The notes under the pieces: generated by a model
What the model was told of the DNA's origin: nothing
The model's database searches: none
Seen by the model: the letters and a program-made list of their open reading frames with translations, nothing else
Translations under genes and position numbers: made by a program
Assembly (NCBI RefSeq): GCF_000003815.2
Contig: NC_049979.1
Coordinates: 31,142,417 to 31,172,956, forward strand
DNA: 30,540 bases
From: Branchiostoma floridae
Taxonomy: Eukaryota > Chordata > Leptocardii > Amphioxiformes > Branchiostomatidae
Reading direction: 5' to 3'
Shown here: one piece after another, positions 9,672 to 19,639 of the stretch
Layout: each line of letters starts with the position of its first letter
How positions within the stretch are numbered: the first letter of the stretch is position 1

Positions 9672-10546
9672 GGCATCGATTTCCCTGATGTGAAAGGTGT
9701 GGTCGCATACGGAATGCCATCCACAATTGGCCAGCTGTACCAGGTAAATTGTTTCTAATACATAGAATTTATTCAAACAATTTTTAATGTTCACTTCATG
9801 AAAGTGACAAATATAAACTGCATCAAACATTAAAAATGTTAGGTCAAATGTATTGGCTAATTGCATAGGGCAATTATGTATCTAATCATAGTGAACATCT
9901 GTCTTATTGACACAATCATTTGACCTTCAGCAAATAGGTAGGGCAGGAAGAAGAGGGGACCCCGCCCATGCAGTCCTATTCTTCAACAAGGCAGACAACA
10001 CCACACATGGTCCAATGAAAGACATCTACAAGGCTGACTGCCCAAGGAAGGCAATTTTGAACCACTTGGGACAGGAGGCGCCAGATCTGCATGAAAGGTG
10101 CTGCTCTGTGCACAACACTGAAGATCAGGACTGCATATTTACAGCAGATACGAGTGAGGGCACAGAAAACAACACAAAGAGAAGGCGACCCCGACCCAAG
10201 CGGAGACAGGACACAGACAATGAAGACAGACTAGAAGCAGAGCTGCTAATGCTTCGTGATGAATGGTGTGAACAACGTCCAGAACTCTTGTTGATTGGAC
10301 CATGCGGGATCATGTCTGATGATACAGTAGAAAGAATTAAGACCGACTGTCACACTATTCATACATCTGAGGACCTTAAAATGGTCAAATGCATTACAGG
10401 AATGTCAGAACATTATCTCTAAACAATCATAGCAACAATTGACAGACTCATCCCTGAGAAACCGAATAAGAAAAACAGGAGGCCAGTTCTGAGGGATATT
10501 ACAAATGTGAACAGGTAATCATAGTCAAAATGGTCAAAACATTCAG

Positions 10547-12603
10547 TTATTCATCGATCAAAACATCTGTGTCCGGGACATCATCATCAGTATTGGCCTG
10601 CGTGTCTGCGTCACATTCCAAAATGTTTCTTTTCTGTAGGAACTGCTCCAACCACTTTCCTTCGGTAATCTTCTGGAAACCCTTTGTCACTGGGTCTTCG
10701 AACTTTGATCCCAAGAAAAGGCGCCTTCCTGGGACCACACCAAACACGTTACCTTGTACTAGCCGATCCATCATGATTCTGATGTCCTTCTCAGCAGATG
10801 GCGATGTATGCCCCACGGTCTGCTTGGTTCCAAACAGCTCCCTGCAAAATCTCCGTGCCTCATCCAACAGCGGAATGGCTAGAGACACTTCTTTTGCATG
10901 TTTGCATGACAGATGGCCACCTGATCTCTTCAGGACTGTCTTGAGAATCCTGTAGCATAGGAAATCGGAATAAATCATATTAAGCACTCACTCTATAGGT
11001 CTATATCTGAGCATATGTGATATATAGTTCTCAGGAATGAAACTATCAATTGTTGCCAGGCTTGTTCTGAGATTTTTTTCTATTTACTTATGTTAAGCAA
11101 TTATTATATTCTCATGTGTTCTATATTTATTTCTCAGTGATGACACTATCAATTTTTACCAGGCTTGTTTTGAGATTGTTTTCTAAATAGATTATATTCA
11201 GCACTAATTCTGTAGCAATATATCTGAGTCATATGTGTTTCATATGAAGTTCTCAGGGATGAAACTATAAATTCTTGCCAGGTTTGATTTGGTTTTTCAG
11301 AATAGATAATAGTAAGCATTATTTCAGTAGCTCTTTATTGGAGATGCAAAACTACTTTTGAGTGTTGGACAAAGATTGTTCTTGAATGAATGAATTAGGA
11401 ATATTCCATTATAGTTGTTAAATCACTTAATATATACTTGTTGTAATGCTCCACCAGCATATCTATGGGTTTTCCATGGCCCTCCCTCCCATGGAGGTTC
11501 ACAGTTCGGTTGTTGGTGGCAAGTGCAGCCATCTCCTCAGACCAGTCTGATGCCAGGTTTGCCAAAAGGTTGGCAGCCTCTGAGCTGTACTGACTCCGAC
11601 CTGTTCCCAGCAATGTTGGCAGCCAGTATCGCCAGTGGGCAATGATGGCAGCCCCGTTCTTATACCTGTAGATTTAAGAGACATTACAATGGTCAGCATA
11701 GACATGCTTTTTAATTTACAGACTGTTTGTATAATGACACAATGTCTTCAGCAGTTGAGCATGAGAGCCATCTATGTGAATTGTTTGAAAAGAAAGTGAC
11801 ATGTTTGTTTCTTGTAATATGTAAACTTCCTTCAAATAAAAAGGAATTCTGACAATGTATACTATGAATCTTCTATTGACATGGCAAACATCATAGGTGT
11901 TTATATTGTGACAATATTCATAATAAGCACAGCTATATGTTAAGACGCTTGTATCTTACCTTATGGACTGGCGGAGGTCAACGTACAGCATCAGGTGATA
12001 CAGCAGAGATGTGGACAGGGAGTAGATGGAGTCGTCAGCTGTGCTCTCCTGTTTCTTTTTCCAAACAAATGCTCGTAGGAAAGACTTGGCGATGTCTTCG
12101 ATGCTATCCTCAGCCCTGTAGTCATCTGCTGTGGATGCCATCTGCAAGTGTGTCAGCAATGCTGCCGTCAAACTGGCACTGTGGACATGGTGGAGGAATT
12201 CATCCAGCACATTGAAGTTGGTTCCTGTAAAGCAGCATTAAAAAAAATCAGACAATGTAATTGAAGCCGACATTAACATTTAAAACACATTTTACTCCTA
12301 TTGAACTACTTTAATTGTAATATCCGACACAAATTTTCAACTGAACAGCTCCAGTCTTTGTCAAGGAATGAACAGATGAACTTTCAAGTTAACATTTTAC
12401 TCCTCTTAAGTTATCAATTCTCAACAACTTACTACAAATACCAAGCCAAGGAAACTAGTGCAAAGATAAGAAGACACCTCTTCCATCCAAAGGTTTCCTG
12501 TCCACAAGGTCTTTAAGGAAGGAGAGGGACCCCGTGCTGAGAGATGACGAACAAAATGCAAGTAGGATGCATTTTACAACCTCCCACAGGAAGTGGAAAT
12601 CTC
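10547..12603 (-). CDS. DUF6589-domain protein, C-terminal four exons
   Basis: DUF6589 is a domain of unknown function found in many metazoan and fungal proteins and often linked with mobile DNA. Exons on the minus strand are 12603-12478, 12224-11960, 11665-11438 and 10949-10547, with GT and AG at each boundary and matching phases. Together they encode about 340 residues without a stop. Recognisable blocks are GDFHFLWEVVKCILLAF at the start, SLSTSLLYHLMLYVDLRQSIR, KNGAAIIAHWRYWLPTLLG, SEAANLLANLASDWSEEMAA, HGKPIDMLVEHYN joining to ILKTVLKRSGGHLS, then HAKEVSLAIPLLDEARRF and an acidic tail. Exon 1 opens mid-codon, so earlier exons should exist; none was found upstream, so the gene is probably 5'-truncated. 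Its stop lies 28 bp from the last open codon of the convergent helicase. The domain name is from memory of the family pattern. Confidence 0.75.
10972..11330. repeat. Degenerate tandem repeat in DUF6589 intron
   Basis: Three diverged copies of roughly 103-119 bp follow one another, each holding a TTCTCAGGGATGAAACTAT-like block, a TTGCCAGGCTTGTTCTGAGA-like block and an ATTAAGCACT-like block. They fill most of the intron between the last two exons. Confidence 0.7.
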
Positions 12604-12777
12604 CTAAGAAACACAGTGAAATGTACATTGCATCAACAAATGACAACTTGCATGTATTTTTTTCCACAAAATTTGGTCAACAAAAATGAATGCAATGCTA
12701 TACAGAGGGTACAGAACTACCAGCCCGTAACTGCCTACCCACATGAAGTAATAATGTTCGGTAATTAACATCGTTGT

Positions 12778-12850
12778 TATTCTCTCTCTTTCTCTCCCCC
12801 TTGTCTCTCTCTCTCTCTCTCTCCCTCACTTTCTCCCTGCGTGTGTGTAT
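12778..12850 (+). repeat. CT-rich microsatellite
   Basis: A run of TC dinucleotides (TCTCTCTC tracts with short interruptions) extends to a GTGTGTGT stretch at its right edge. Confidence 0.9.
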
Positions 12851-13510
12851 CACGTGATCACCATACGTTCTTTAGTTACGTATCCCCAGTTAGGCTGCTG
12901 TTTGTGGAATGTCAAGGATTGCAGATCCAAAGAAAGTGTGATCTTTAGATCAAATTTCTCGCAGACAAAAACAGGGGCTTGGTTTATTGAGACATCACAG
13001 ACCCTCTGTTCTGACAGGGTAACTTTACACAGTCTCTGTAAACTTTTGTTCAGACGTAATCTTGAACGTAGATTTGATCACACAATTTTAATTGGGGACA
13101 ATTATCATTCCAATGTTCCTAATCAGCAAATGGGGCAAGTCGTGCTCTAAGTTTTGTTCAGGATTTTTTTTCTTCCTCTGCACTTATTTTTGTTGTTTGA
13201 TAAAAGTGACAAAAGTATAGAAAGTATCTAATAGAACTACAAAAAAGACCACATATAAAGAATACAATCTATCATTGTCTCAAGGCCGTGCCAGGTGTTG
13301 ACTTGTTGAGAAATCACAGACACCTCATGCTGACAGGATAATGACAGGCTGTCACAGATACAATTAATCATAAAATCTGGGATGATTCATACAGAGCAAT
13401 TTTTGCTACTTATTTGTAGTGCTTAATCGTAAATGGATTATAGTCCGTTATGAGTGCATTTCACAGGGTATAAAATGGTTTTACAAGGACAAAAAGAGAT
13501 GGAAAAAAAA
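12851..13510. other. Gene-free stretch with a diverged repeat pair
   Basis: No exon of the neighbouring DUF6589 gene or any other protein was found on either strand. The block GAGACATCACAGACC with CTGACAGGGTAAC (about 12988-13024) is echoed as GAGAAATCACAGACACC with CTGACAGGATAATG (about 13306-13345). GTGTGATC near 12938 and GATCACAC near 13075 form inverted arms. Confidence 0.5.
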
Positions 13511-13513
13511 CTT

Positions 13514-13725
13514 TGCCATTGTAAATGGCCCTGGAGATAACAATACCATTGTGAGTGACCCTGAAGGTCAGTACAGATAAGAGATAATTATACCATTTTG
13601 AGCGACCCTGGAGATGAGATAAAAGTTCCATTGTTGTTAGTGAGTACAGGTCGGCACAGATAAGAGGTAACGCTTACATTGGAAGCCGTCTTTACGATCA
13701 AAATAGATAAGAGGCAACTTAGTGG
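13514..13725 (+). repeat. Degenerate minisatellite
   Basis: Imperfect copies of a unit with CCATTGTGAGTGACCCTG-like and GGAGATAAGATAA-like blocks occur four or five times at irregular spacing of 30-60 bp, together with recurring CAGATAAGAGGTAAC blocks. No coding potential was seen. Confidence 0.6.
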
Positions 13726-14223
13726 AACTCTGTGAGTAGGGGTGACTTTAGTTATTAGACACTATGTTTCGACGCCTTGTAGACTCTTGAAGACGTTTTT
13801 TTCAAACACCTCACATATTTGCAGTGATACGTGTGAAAGCATATCCAGAATGTATACAGTATCCTATTAAACGTGCATATAATTCTGTCGGTAAAGAAGC
13901 AACAGCAATCCAGGCCGTTTTCAATGGTACAATGAGGTACCCGACAAGGGTTTTGTTCAAAATTGAGAGTTCTAATACCATCTTTCTTACCGAGAACTAC
14001 AATGTTCATGTTCTGATGTGCGATTTCGCATTACTTGTTATTGAATGCCTGGAGATAAAACAAGAGGAAAGGCTCGGTTTAGAATGTCAGATTTGTGAGT
14101 TGTAGGCACGGAACGGCTGGTGCTAGTGAAAAACAGATGTACAACCATTTTATTCCATTTTTTAAAAGTTTGGTATTGGGTGCAGTTTGGAGAAATCACA
14201 TCAGCCTGTCCGAGTGAAAAGCA
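13726..14223. other. Gene-free stretch
   Basis: Open frames of about 90 codons are present on both strands but have no recognisable similarity, splice context or start context. Nothing else is seen. Confidence 0.5.
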
Positions 14224-14227
14224 TTAA

Positions 14228-15109
14228 AGGGGCACTGCACTCCAGAAGCGAGTAATATAATTCTTCGGGGAATAAATGATTATGTTTCAATTAAGTTTGT
14301 TTGGTGTTGTTTATCTCAAGTTGAAGCTTGAATGTAGGGGTACAATTGTAGCAAACGAGTTCCTGAATTCCCCTGTCCCTTCCTATGCATTGTGCGCTAG
14401 TGGGGGATCGGAGGACTTGACTTTGACCATGGGAACAGGTAATGGATAGCATAAGTATAAATTTCGATACTATGGTGTTTTATGATCATTTTTTTAGTAG
14501 ACTGTATTTGCACAAACGTCATCAGGACTTTGTGGTTCATTCTGTAGTATATTGTCCATGTATAATAGTAGCCTTTTTAGAGCAGGATGGTCAATAAAAA
14601 TGACTAAATCTCTTTATTCAAAGAGTTAGTTAGCTTCAAACTTTTTGTGTACCTTCCTATATGTCCGATAACCACTCTACCACTTTTGTTAGCTATGCGA
14701 CTCTACCCGTAGCAGATAAAATGTGCAAAACGCCGACCATATAAGTGGTTTAGTAGCCGCCATTAAATGTTGACCGAGTTTTAACTCATTAAACTTATGT
14801 TGCAAAATTTTCCCATCCCGAGATGAAATAGTCTTCAATTTTCTTGTATTTCCCTAAATGTGTGATAGTTACTTGATTGCTTTGTCAAGCTCATCCCGAC
14901 TACCGTTAGTGAGAAAGTGTGAAGGACGTCGTAAAATCACAAAAGGCACAGTACATAAGAAGCGGGTCCGTATGGGGGTGCTTGGATTTAGAAAAAAAAT
15001 ATTGTCGAAAAGACAAATGAGATAACTTTGCGAAAAGTCGAGTGCATTTGTATCCCCTAAAACATCATCTATCAGAATATAACACTCGCTTCTGGAGTGG
15101 AATGCCCCA
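14228..15109. mobile_element. 882-bp non-autonomous transposon with TTAA duplication
   Basis: The left end AGGGGCACTGCACTCCAGAA continues AGCGAGT. The right end, read inverted, is TGGGGCATTCCACTCCAGAA followed by GCGAGTGTTATATTC. TTAA stands on each side (14224-14227 and 15110-15113). There is no transposase frame. TTAA targets are used by piggyBac and Kolobok elements; GGGG rather than CCC at the terminus favours Kolobok, but this is weak evidence. Confidence 0.82.
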
Positions 15110-15113
15110 TTAA

Positions 15114-15720
15114 GTCTACCTTTATACTAAAAAAATGTCAAAACAAAGTTATTCCTTTCTGCTATCAGATTAAAGAGGGGGATTTCATCTAAAATGTGGC
15201 GGCTTCTTGTGTGGTTTATATCATTGTGTTCGCGGAATGCATGTACCTTAAATTGTTAATACAAATTTTATAACATATGTGAGGTTGTTGGTACAGATAT
15301 TAACATGTCGGTATATAGATAGACGCCATATATATACGTCGTCAATCATCTTTTTGTCCCCCAATCATCATTGCTATGCTATCGCACCTAATCTTTTTAA
15401 CAACAGAGACATTCAAGGCTAATTACATTTTATTCGGAGCGAATTCGCTCCTTTGCTGGTTTCTGAAGAAATGGTATGCGGACGGTATCGTGAAAGAAAG
15501 GACAAAAAAATGCATTTCGTTGTCGCACAGACCTTTATTCAATGTAATAAAAGAGACCATTCGACAGATAGATCTTCGATCTTATGTTAGAGTTATAACT
15601 GTTGATGTGATGTGATAGAATAAAGACTTCAAATAAACATAGTAATCACAGATTTGTCTGTTGAGCAGTTAACAAATAATAAAAAAACAGGCTCTGTTTT
15701 GATTTATTAATGCAATAATC
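15114..15720. other. Gene-free stretch
   Basis: AT-rich sequence. A 79-codon open frame at 15376-15615 has no recognised domain and no splice or promoter context. Nothing else is seen. Confidence 0.5.
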
Positions 15721-15721
15721 T

Positions 15722-16015
15722 TTATTACACATACAAACTCAGATATTGGGATATCGATTTTAAAGACAATTTAGCAAAGCTACTGCGTCAAAAAGGTGTT
15801 GTGCTGGTGGTTAGGTCACTACGACAGACAAGAAGTCTGTCGCCCCGCAGGAGCATTGTTTATTCATGTAGCAAAGCAATAGCTATAATAGCTAAAAAAA
15901 GATAAAGTATGCTACATCCGTGTTCAATGTCAGGTGGTATTTCTGTGTTCATTAAACATTAGCCGGATTTTTGTGAAATTTAATGTACATATGTCACTTA
16001 CTGATCGCTGGAACT
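15722..16015 (+). repeat. Dispersed repeat, copy 1 (partner at 27589)
   Basis: Shares a collinear series of blocks with 27589-27815: ATTACACATA, GGGATATC, AAGCTACTGCGTCA, GTCTGTCGCCCCGCAGGAGC, TTGTTTATTCATGTAG, and more weakly TCACTTACTGATCGCTG. A short hairpin CGACAGAC-AAGAA-GTCTGTCG lies at 15822-15842. The copies run in the same direction. The family is unknown. Confidence 0.72.
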
Positions 16016-16440
16016 TCCGGCCCTTGCTCAAAATGAATATTTTGTCCATGGAATAGAAAACAATGATCAATGATAATGGTATCTACATAAATGTTGTTAA
16101 TAAAAAAAAATTAGAAAGTAATGATATTTGATAAAAGGAAGTTTCTATTGACTTCTTTACAGTCTATAATGAAGTCGCAAACAAATTTTAGATTGTCTGT
16201 TACTTATTACTAATCTAAGTGAGAAACTGCGCTGTCTTCACAACCTACTTCAAAACAATGTCCGAAGTACTGGAAATACCAGTTGTTACCATCTTTGGCG
16301 ATAAAAAGATGGACTGTAAATCTGTTCGTACGTAGCAAATTTTAACACCACATTCAAACCAACGTGATTCATGGTCTAACAGATCTTAAGTCTATAAGAA
16401 ATCCTTCCGTGGACATTATGATTGGACGTCAAACATTCCC

Positions 16441-17801
16441 GCGGACTAAGGTCTTATTGTCATTGCCATGCCCTTCACCACGGACATTTGGGTAAATACC
16501 CTGTCCGACACCCCCGCGGACTAAGGTCTTATTGTCATTGCCTTGCCCATCACCACGGACATTTGGGTACATACCCTGTCCGACACCCCCGCGGACTAAG
16601 GTCTTATTGTCATTGCCTTGCCCTTCACCACGGACATTTGGGTAGATACCCTGTCCGACACACCCGTGGACTAAGGTCTTATTGTCATTGCCTTGCCCTT
16701 CACCACGGACATTGGGTAAATACCCTGTCCGACACCCCCGCGGACTAAGGCCTTATTGTCACTGCCTTGCCCTTCACCACGGACATTTGGGTAGGATACC
16801 CTGTCTGACACCCCCGCGGACTAAGGGCTTATTGTCATTGCCTTGCCCTTCACCACGGACATTTGGGTAGATACCCTGTCCGACAACCCTGCGGACTAAG
16901 GTCTTATTATCATTGCCTTGCCCTTCACCACGGACATTTGGCTATGTGCCCTGTCCACACCCCGCGGACTAAGGTCTTATTGTCATTGCCTTGCCCTTCA
17001 CCACGGACATTCGGGTAGACACCCTGTCCGACACCCCCGCGGACTAATGTCTTATTGTCATTGCCTTGCCCTTCACCACGGACATTTGGGTAGATACCCT
17101 GTCCGACACCCCCGCGGACTAAGGTCTTATTGTCATTGCCTTGCCCTTCACCACGGACATTAGGGTAGATACCCTGTCCGACACCCCCGCGGACTAAGGT
17201 CTTATTGTCACTGCCTTGCCCTTCACCACGGACATTGGGTAGATACCCTGTGCGACACCCCCGCGGACTAAGGTCTTTTTGTCACTGCCTTGCCCTTCAC
17301 CACGGACATTTGGCTATGTGCCCTGTCCACAACCCGCGGACTAAGGTCTTATTGTCACTGCCTTGCCCTTCACCACGGACATTTGGCTATGTGCCCTGTC
17401 CACACCCCCGCGGACTTAGGCCTTATTGTCATTGCCTTGCCCTTCACCACGGACATTTGGGTAGATGCCCTGTCCGACACCCCCGCGGACTAAGGTCTTA
17501 TTGTCACTGCCTTGCACTTCATCACGGACATTTGGCTATGTGCCCTGTCCACAACCCGCGGACTAAGGTCTTATTGTCATTGCCTTGCCCTTCACCACGG
17601 ACATTTGTGTAGATACCCTGTCTGACACCCCCGCGGACTAAGGTCTTATTGTCACTGCCTAATGCCCTTCAGCACGGACATTTGGGTAGATACCCTGTCC
17701 GTGGTCTTATTGTCACTGCCTTGCCCTTCACCACGGACATTTGGCTATGTGCCCTGTCCACACCCCCGCGGACTTAGTTCTTATTGTCATTGCCTTGCCC
17801 T
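16441..17801 (+). repeat. 75-bp minisatellite, about 18 units
   Basis: The unit runs from GCGGACTAAGGTCTTATTGT through CATTGCCTTGCCCTTCACCA to CGGACATTTGGGTAGATACC and CTGTCCGACACCCCC. Starts at 16441, 16516, 16591, 16666 and 16740 give a 75-bp period. A second type (GGCTATGTGCCCTGTCCAC, about 73 bp) appears near 16939, 17310, 17384, 17531 and 17741. Because 75 is a multiple of three, repetitive open frames with a GLRSYCHCLALHHGH repeat arise on the plus strand; they lack any other support and are judged spurious. The array runs into the assembly gap. Confidence 0.95.
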
Positions 17802-18071
17802 NNNNNNNNNNNNNNNNNNNNNNNNNNNNNNNNNNNNNNNNNNNNNNNNNNNNNNNNNNNNNNNNNNNNNNNNNNNNNNNNNNNNNNNNNNNNNNNNNNN
17901 NNNNNNNNNNNNNNNNNNNNNNNNNNNNNNNNNNNNNNNNNNNNNNNNNNNNNNNNNNNNNNNNNNNNNNNNNNNNNNNNNNNNNNNNNNNNNNNNNNNN
18001 NNNNNNNNNNNNNNNNNNNNNNNNNNNNNNNNNNNNNNNNNNNNNNNNNNNNNNNNNNNNNNNNNNNNNNN
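17802..18071. other. Assembly gap of 270 N
   Basis: The gap follows directly after unit sequence of the 75-bp array and ends in unrelated sequence, so the array length is unresolved. Confidence 1.
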
Positions 18072-19090
18072 TCCCTATGGGTTTTGTTTAATAAATGTGG
18101 TCTAGAGGGCCAATTGACATGTTAGAGTCTAAGCAAAGGACATCAGGTAGAAACTACATCGGTTTATCGTTATGGCTGTTCCCAGGGAACGAAAACACCC
18201 CGGCTTAATGATCTTTAACTTGATTTTAAATAATATAATTCAGATAATAAAAAATAAAATTATATAGTCCTTTGTTATTTGTTTTTCGTAAAAATCTAGT
18301 GTCCGTTAAAATCTAATTTATTCTGTTTGTATATGTTTTTACCATTTGATCACCAAGTGTTAATACTTAAAATATCTCAAACCCTACATAACGACCGCTT
18401 ATAAATTCCTCTTGTGTTACAGATGTTTCTTCTGAGACAGGTACCAAAAAAAATTAGATCTTTCTTGTCCATTAGGTATTGAATTTCCCCAACTGAGGGG
18501 CGTTGTCCGGTACACAATCAAGATCAAGATCAAGAATATCTTAAGGTTTTTTTCGGACGATTAGGCCCAAACAATGAATGGTTAATCATTCTTAGTGAAA
18601 TGATTTTATTTTTACGTTCATAGCCGAGGCCAATGTGTACATAGTAATAGAAAACATACTTTGCCGATAGAAGCATAGATATGTATTAGCGCTAATCAAC
18701 CACATACAGATAGATTGGAACGATAATGTATTATGCTGAGTAACATGCCATTTGTGTCATTATAGATATAATTGTGTGTGACGCAAGAAGGATATATTAT
18801 TAATTCTATTCAGCAGTTACACGAATTTACGGATTACCAGCGGGTTTTATAAGGATACAAATGTGTACTAATGCTTTAATTTTTCCTGCTTGTCATTATC
18901 ATTTCTAGTTGACAAATTCTTGGAAAGAGGGGATTCTATATATTTTAGAAATCCTTTGGTATTACTGTGAAGACGTTTTGTGACACGTGTTGACATTTCT
19001 GCCATGACTGCAGGGACGCGATGATGTTCGATAAGGGTGTTCCGAATCGAGTAATGACCTATTGTATTACATGAGATACTACTTGTACAT
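18072..19090. other. Gene-free stretch
   Basis: AT-rich sequence with many stops in all frames. A short run of ATCAAG hexamers lies near 18518-18535. Nothing else is recognised. Confidence 0.55.
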
Positions 19091-19096
19091 GTAGTT

Positions 19097-19269
19097 ATAG
19101 ATAAATAGATAGATAGATAGGTAGATAGATACATAGATGGATAGAGAACTTTATTGGAATTCACAGTGGGACATCCACTGAATTGTGGTAAATTTACAAT
19201 ATTGCACCTTATCCGTTACGCACAATATATACAAGAGTCATGTGTTCCACAGAACTCAAATGCGTACTA

Positions 19270-19270
<1 letters not shown>
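19097..19270 (-). mobile_element. Possible 3' end of a short retroelement with TATC tail
   Basis: On the minus strand, a sequence ending AATTCCAATAAAGTTCTC (near 19163-19146) is followed at once by a run of TATC tetramers (19142-19097). A polyadenylation-like AATAAA next to a simple-repeat tail resembles the 3' end of LINE or SINE copies. The body, at most about 110 bp, is not recognised. Confidence 0.4.

Positions 19271-19337
<67 letters not shown>
19271..19337. repeat. TA microsatellite
   Basis: About 33 uninterrupted AT dinucleotides. It makes frames of repeated Tyr-Ile codons that are not genes. Confidence 0.97.
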
Positions 19338-19343
<6 letters not shown>

Positions 19344-19358
19344 TGTGGTTATTTTGAG

Positions 19359-19630
19359 TCACCGTAACTAGTTTGGGTGACTTCACCCCTGTGATTTAAC
19401 AAAGCATGAGGCACCATTTCACTATTGTTCCATATCGCAGCACAGAAAAACGAGTAACCTGCCCGACGACATCATTAAGTCGGCTATCTCCTCCCAAGGG
19501 GCCCTGATAATCGAGGTGCTTGGGTGGGGTACCAGGCAGGGGTTTCACACAACATTTATCTTTATTCTACAGAGTGCGTTCGATTTGCGGTCCTTTACCG
19601 CAGACATTGGTATCGGTGTTCCTTCCAACT
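19359..19630 (+). repeat. Dispersed repeat, copy 1 (partner at 21916)
   Basis: Collinear with 21916-22175: GTAACTAGTTTGGGTG, TGTTCCATATCGCA, ACATCATTAAGTCGGCTAT, CTCCTCCCAAGGGGC, GATAATCGAGGTGCTT and GGGTACCAGGCAGGGG recur with substitutions. The similarity spans about 260 bp in the same orientation, so this is a mobile or duplicated element. Frames are broken in this copy. Confidence 0.75.
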
Positions 19631-19639
19631 GTGCGTTTT

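Larger units (their letters stand above)
6872..10518 (+). pseudogene. RecQ-family SF2 DNA helicase, degraded, seven exons
   Basis: Superfamily 2 RecQ-type helicases unwind DNA 3'-5' with ATP. Exons by GT-AG sites: 6872-7084, 7592-7694, 7866-7979, 8410-8636, 9009-9266, 9672-9743, 9931-10518. Visible motifs are SPLRALVSDQ (Ia), WGTDFRTAF, MALTATAT (III), TFHADMSRKAKDDIL with RIRIIVATVAFG (IV-V), GIDFPDVKGVVAYGMPSTIG and QIGRAGRRGDP (VI), followed by a Cys-containing region (CPRKAIL, ERCCSVHN) like the RecQ zinc-binding domain. Lesions: Walker A reads GMATKSLCFQ, apparently lacking three residues of the usual TGxGKS loop; motif II reads DVRH instead of DExH; two extra bases (AG) before WGTDF; a frameshift after TATATASK at about 8510; and a TAA at 10420 with 31 further open codons to 10518. 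ATP hydrolysis is very unlikely. Sequencing error could explain the indels but not both motif changes. Confidence 0.85.

Noticed and set aside
10530-10955. 141-codon plus-strand open frame
   Set aside because: It is the antisense of the last DUF6589 exon, which has family similarity and matching splice phases.
16422-17612. Long plus-strand frames encoding a GLRSYCHCLALHHGH-type repeat protein
   Set aside because: They are a by-product of a 75-bp tandem repeat whose length is a multiple of three. Several overlapping frames are equally open, there is no splice or start context, and units with small indels break the frame.
17662-18125. Open frames crossing the N block
   Set aside because: They are open only because N positions contain no stop codons.
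19271-19337. Tyr-Ile repeat peptide
   Set aside because: It is a plain TA microsatellite.
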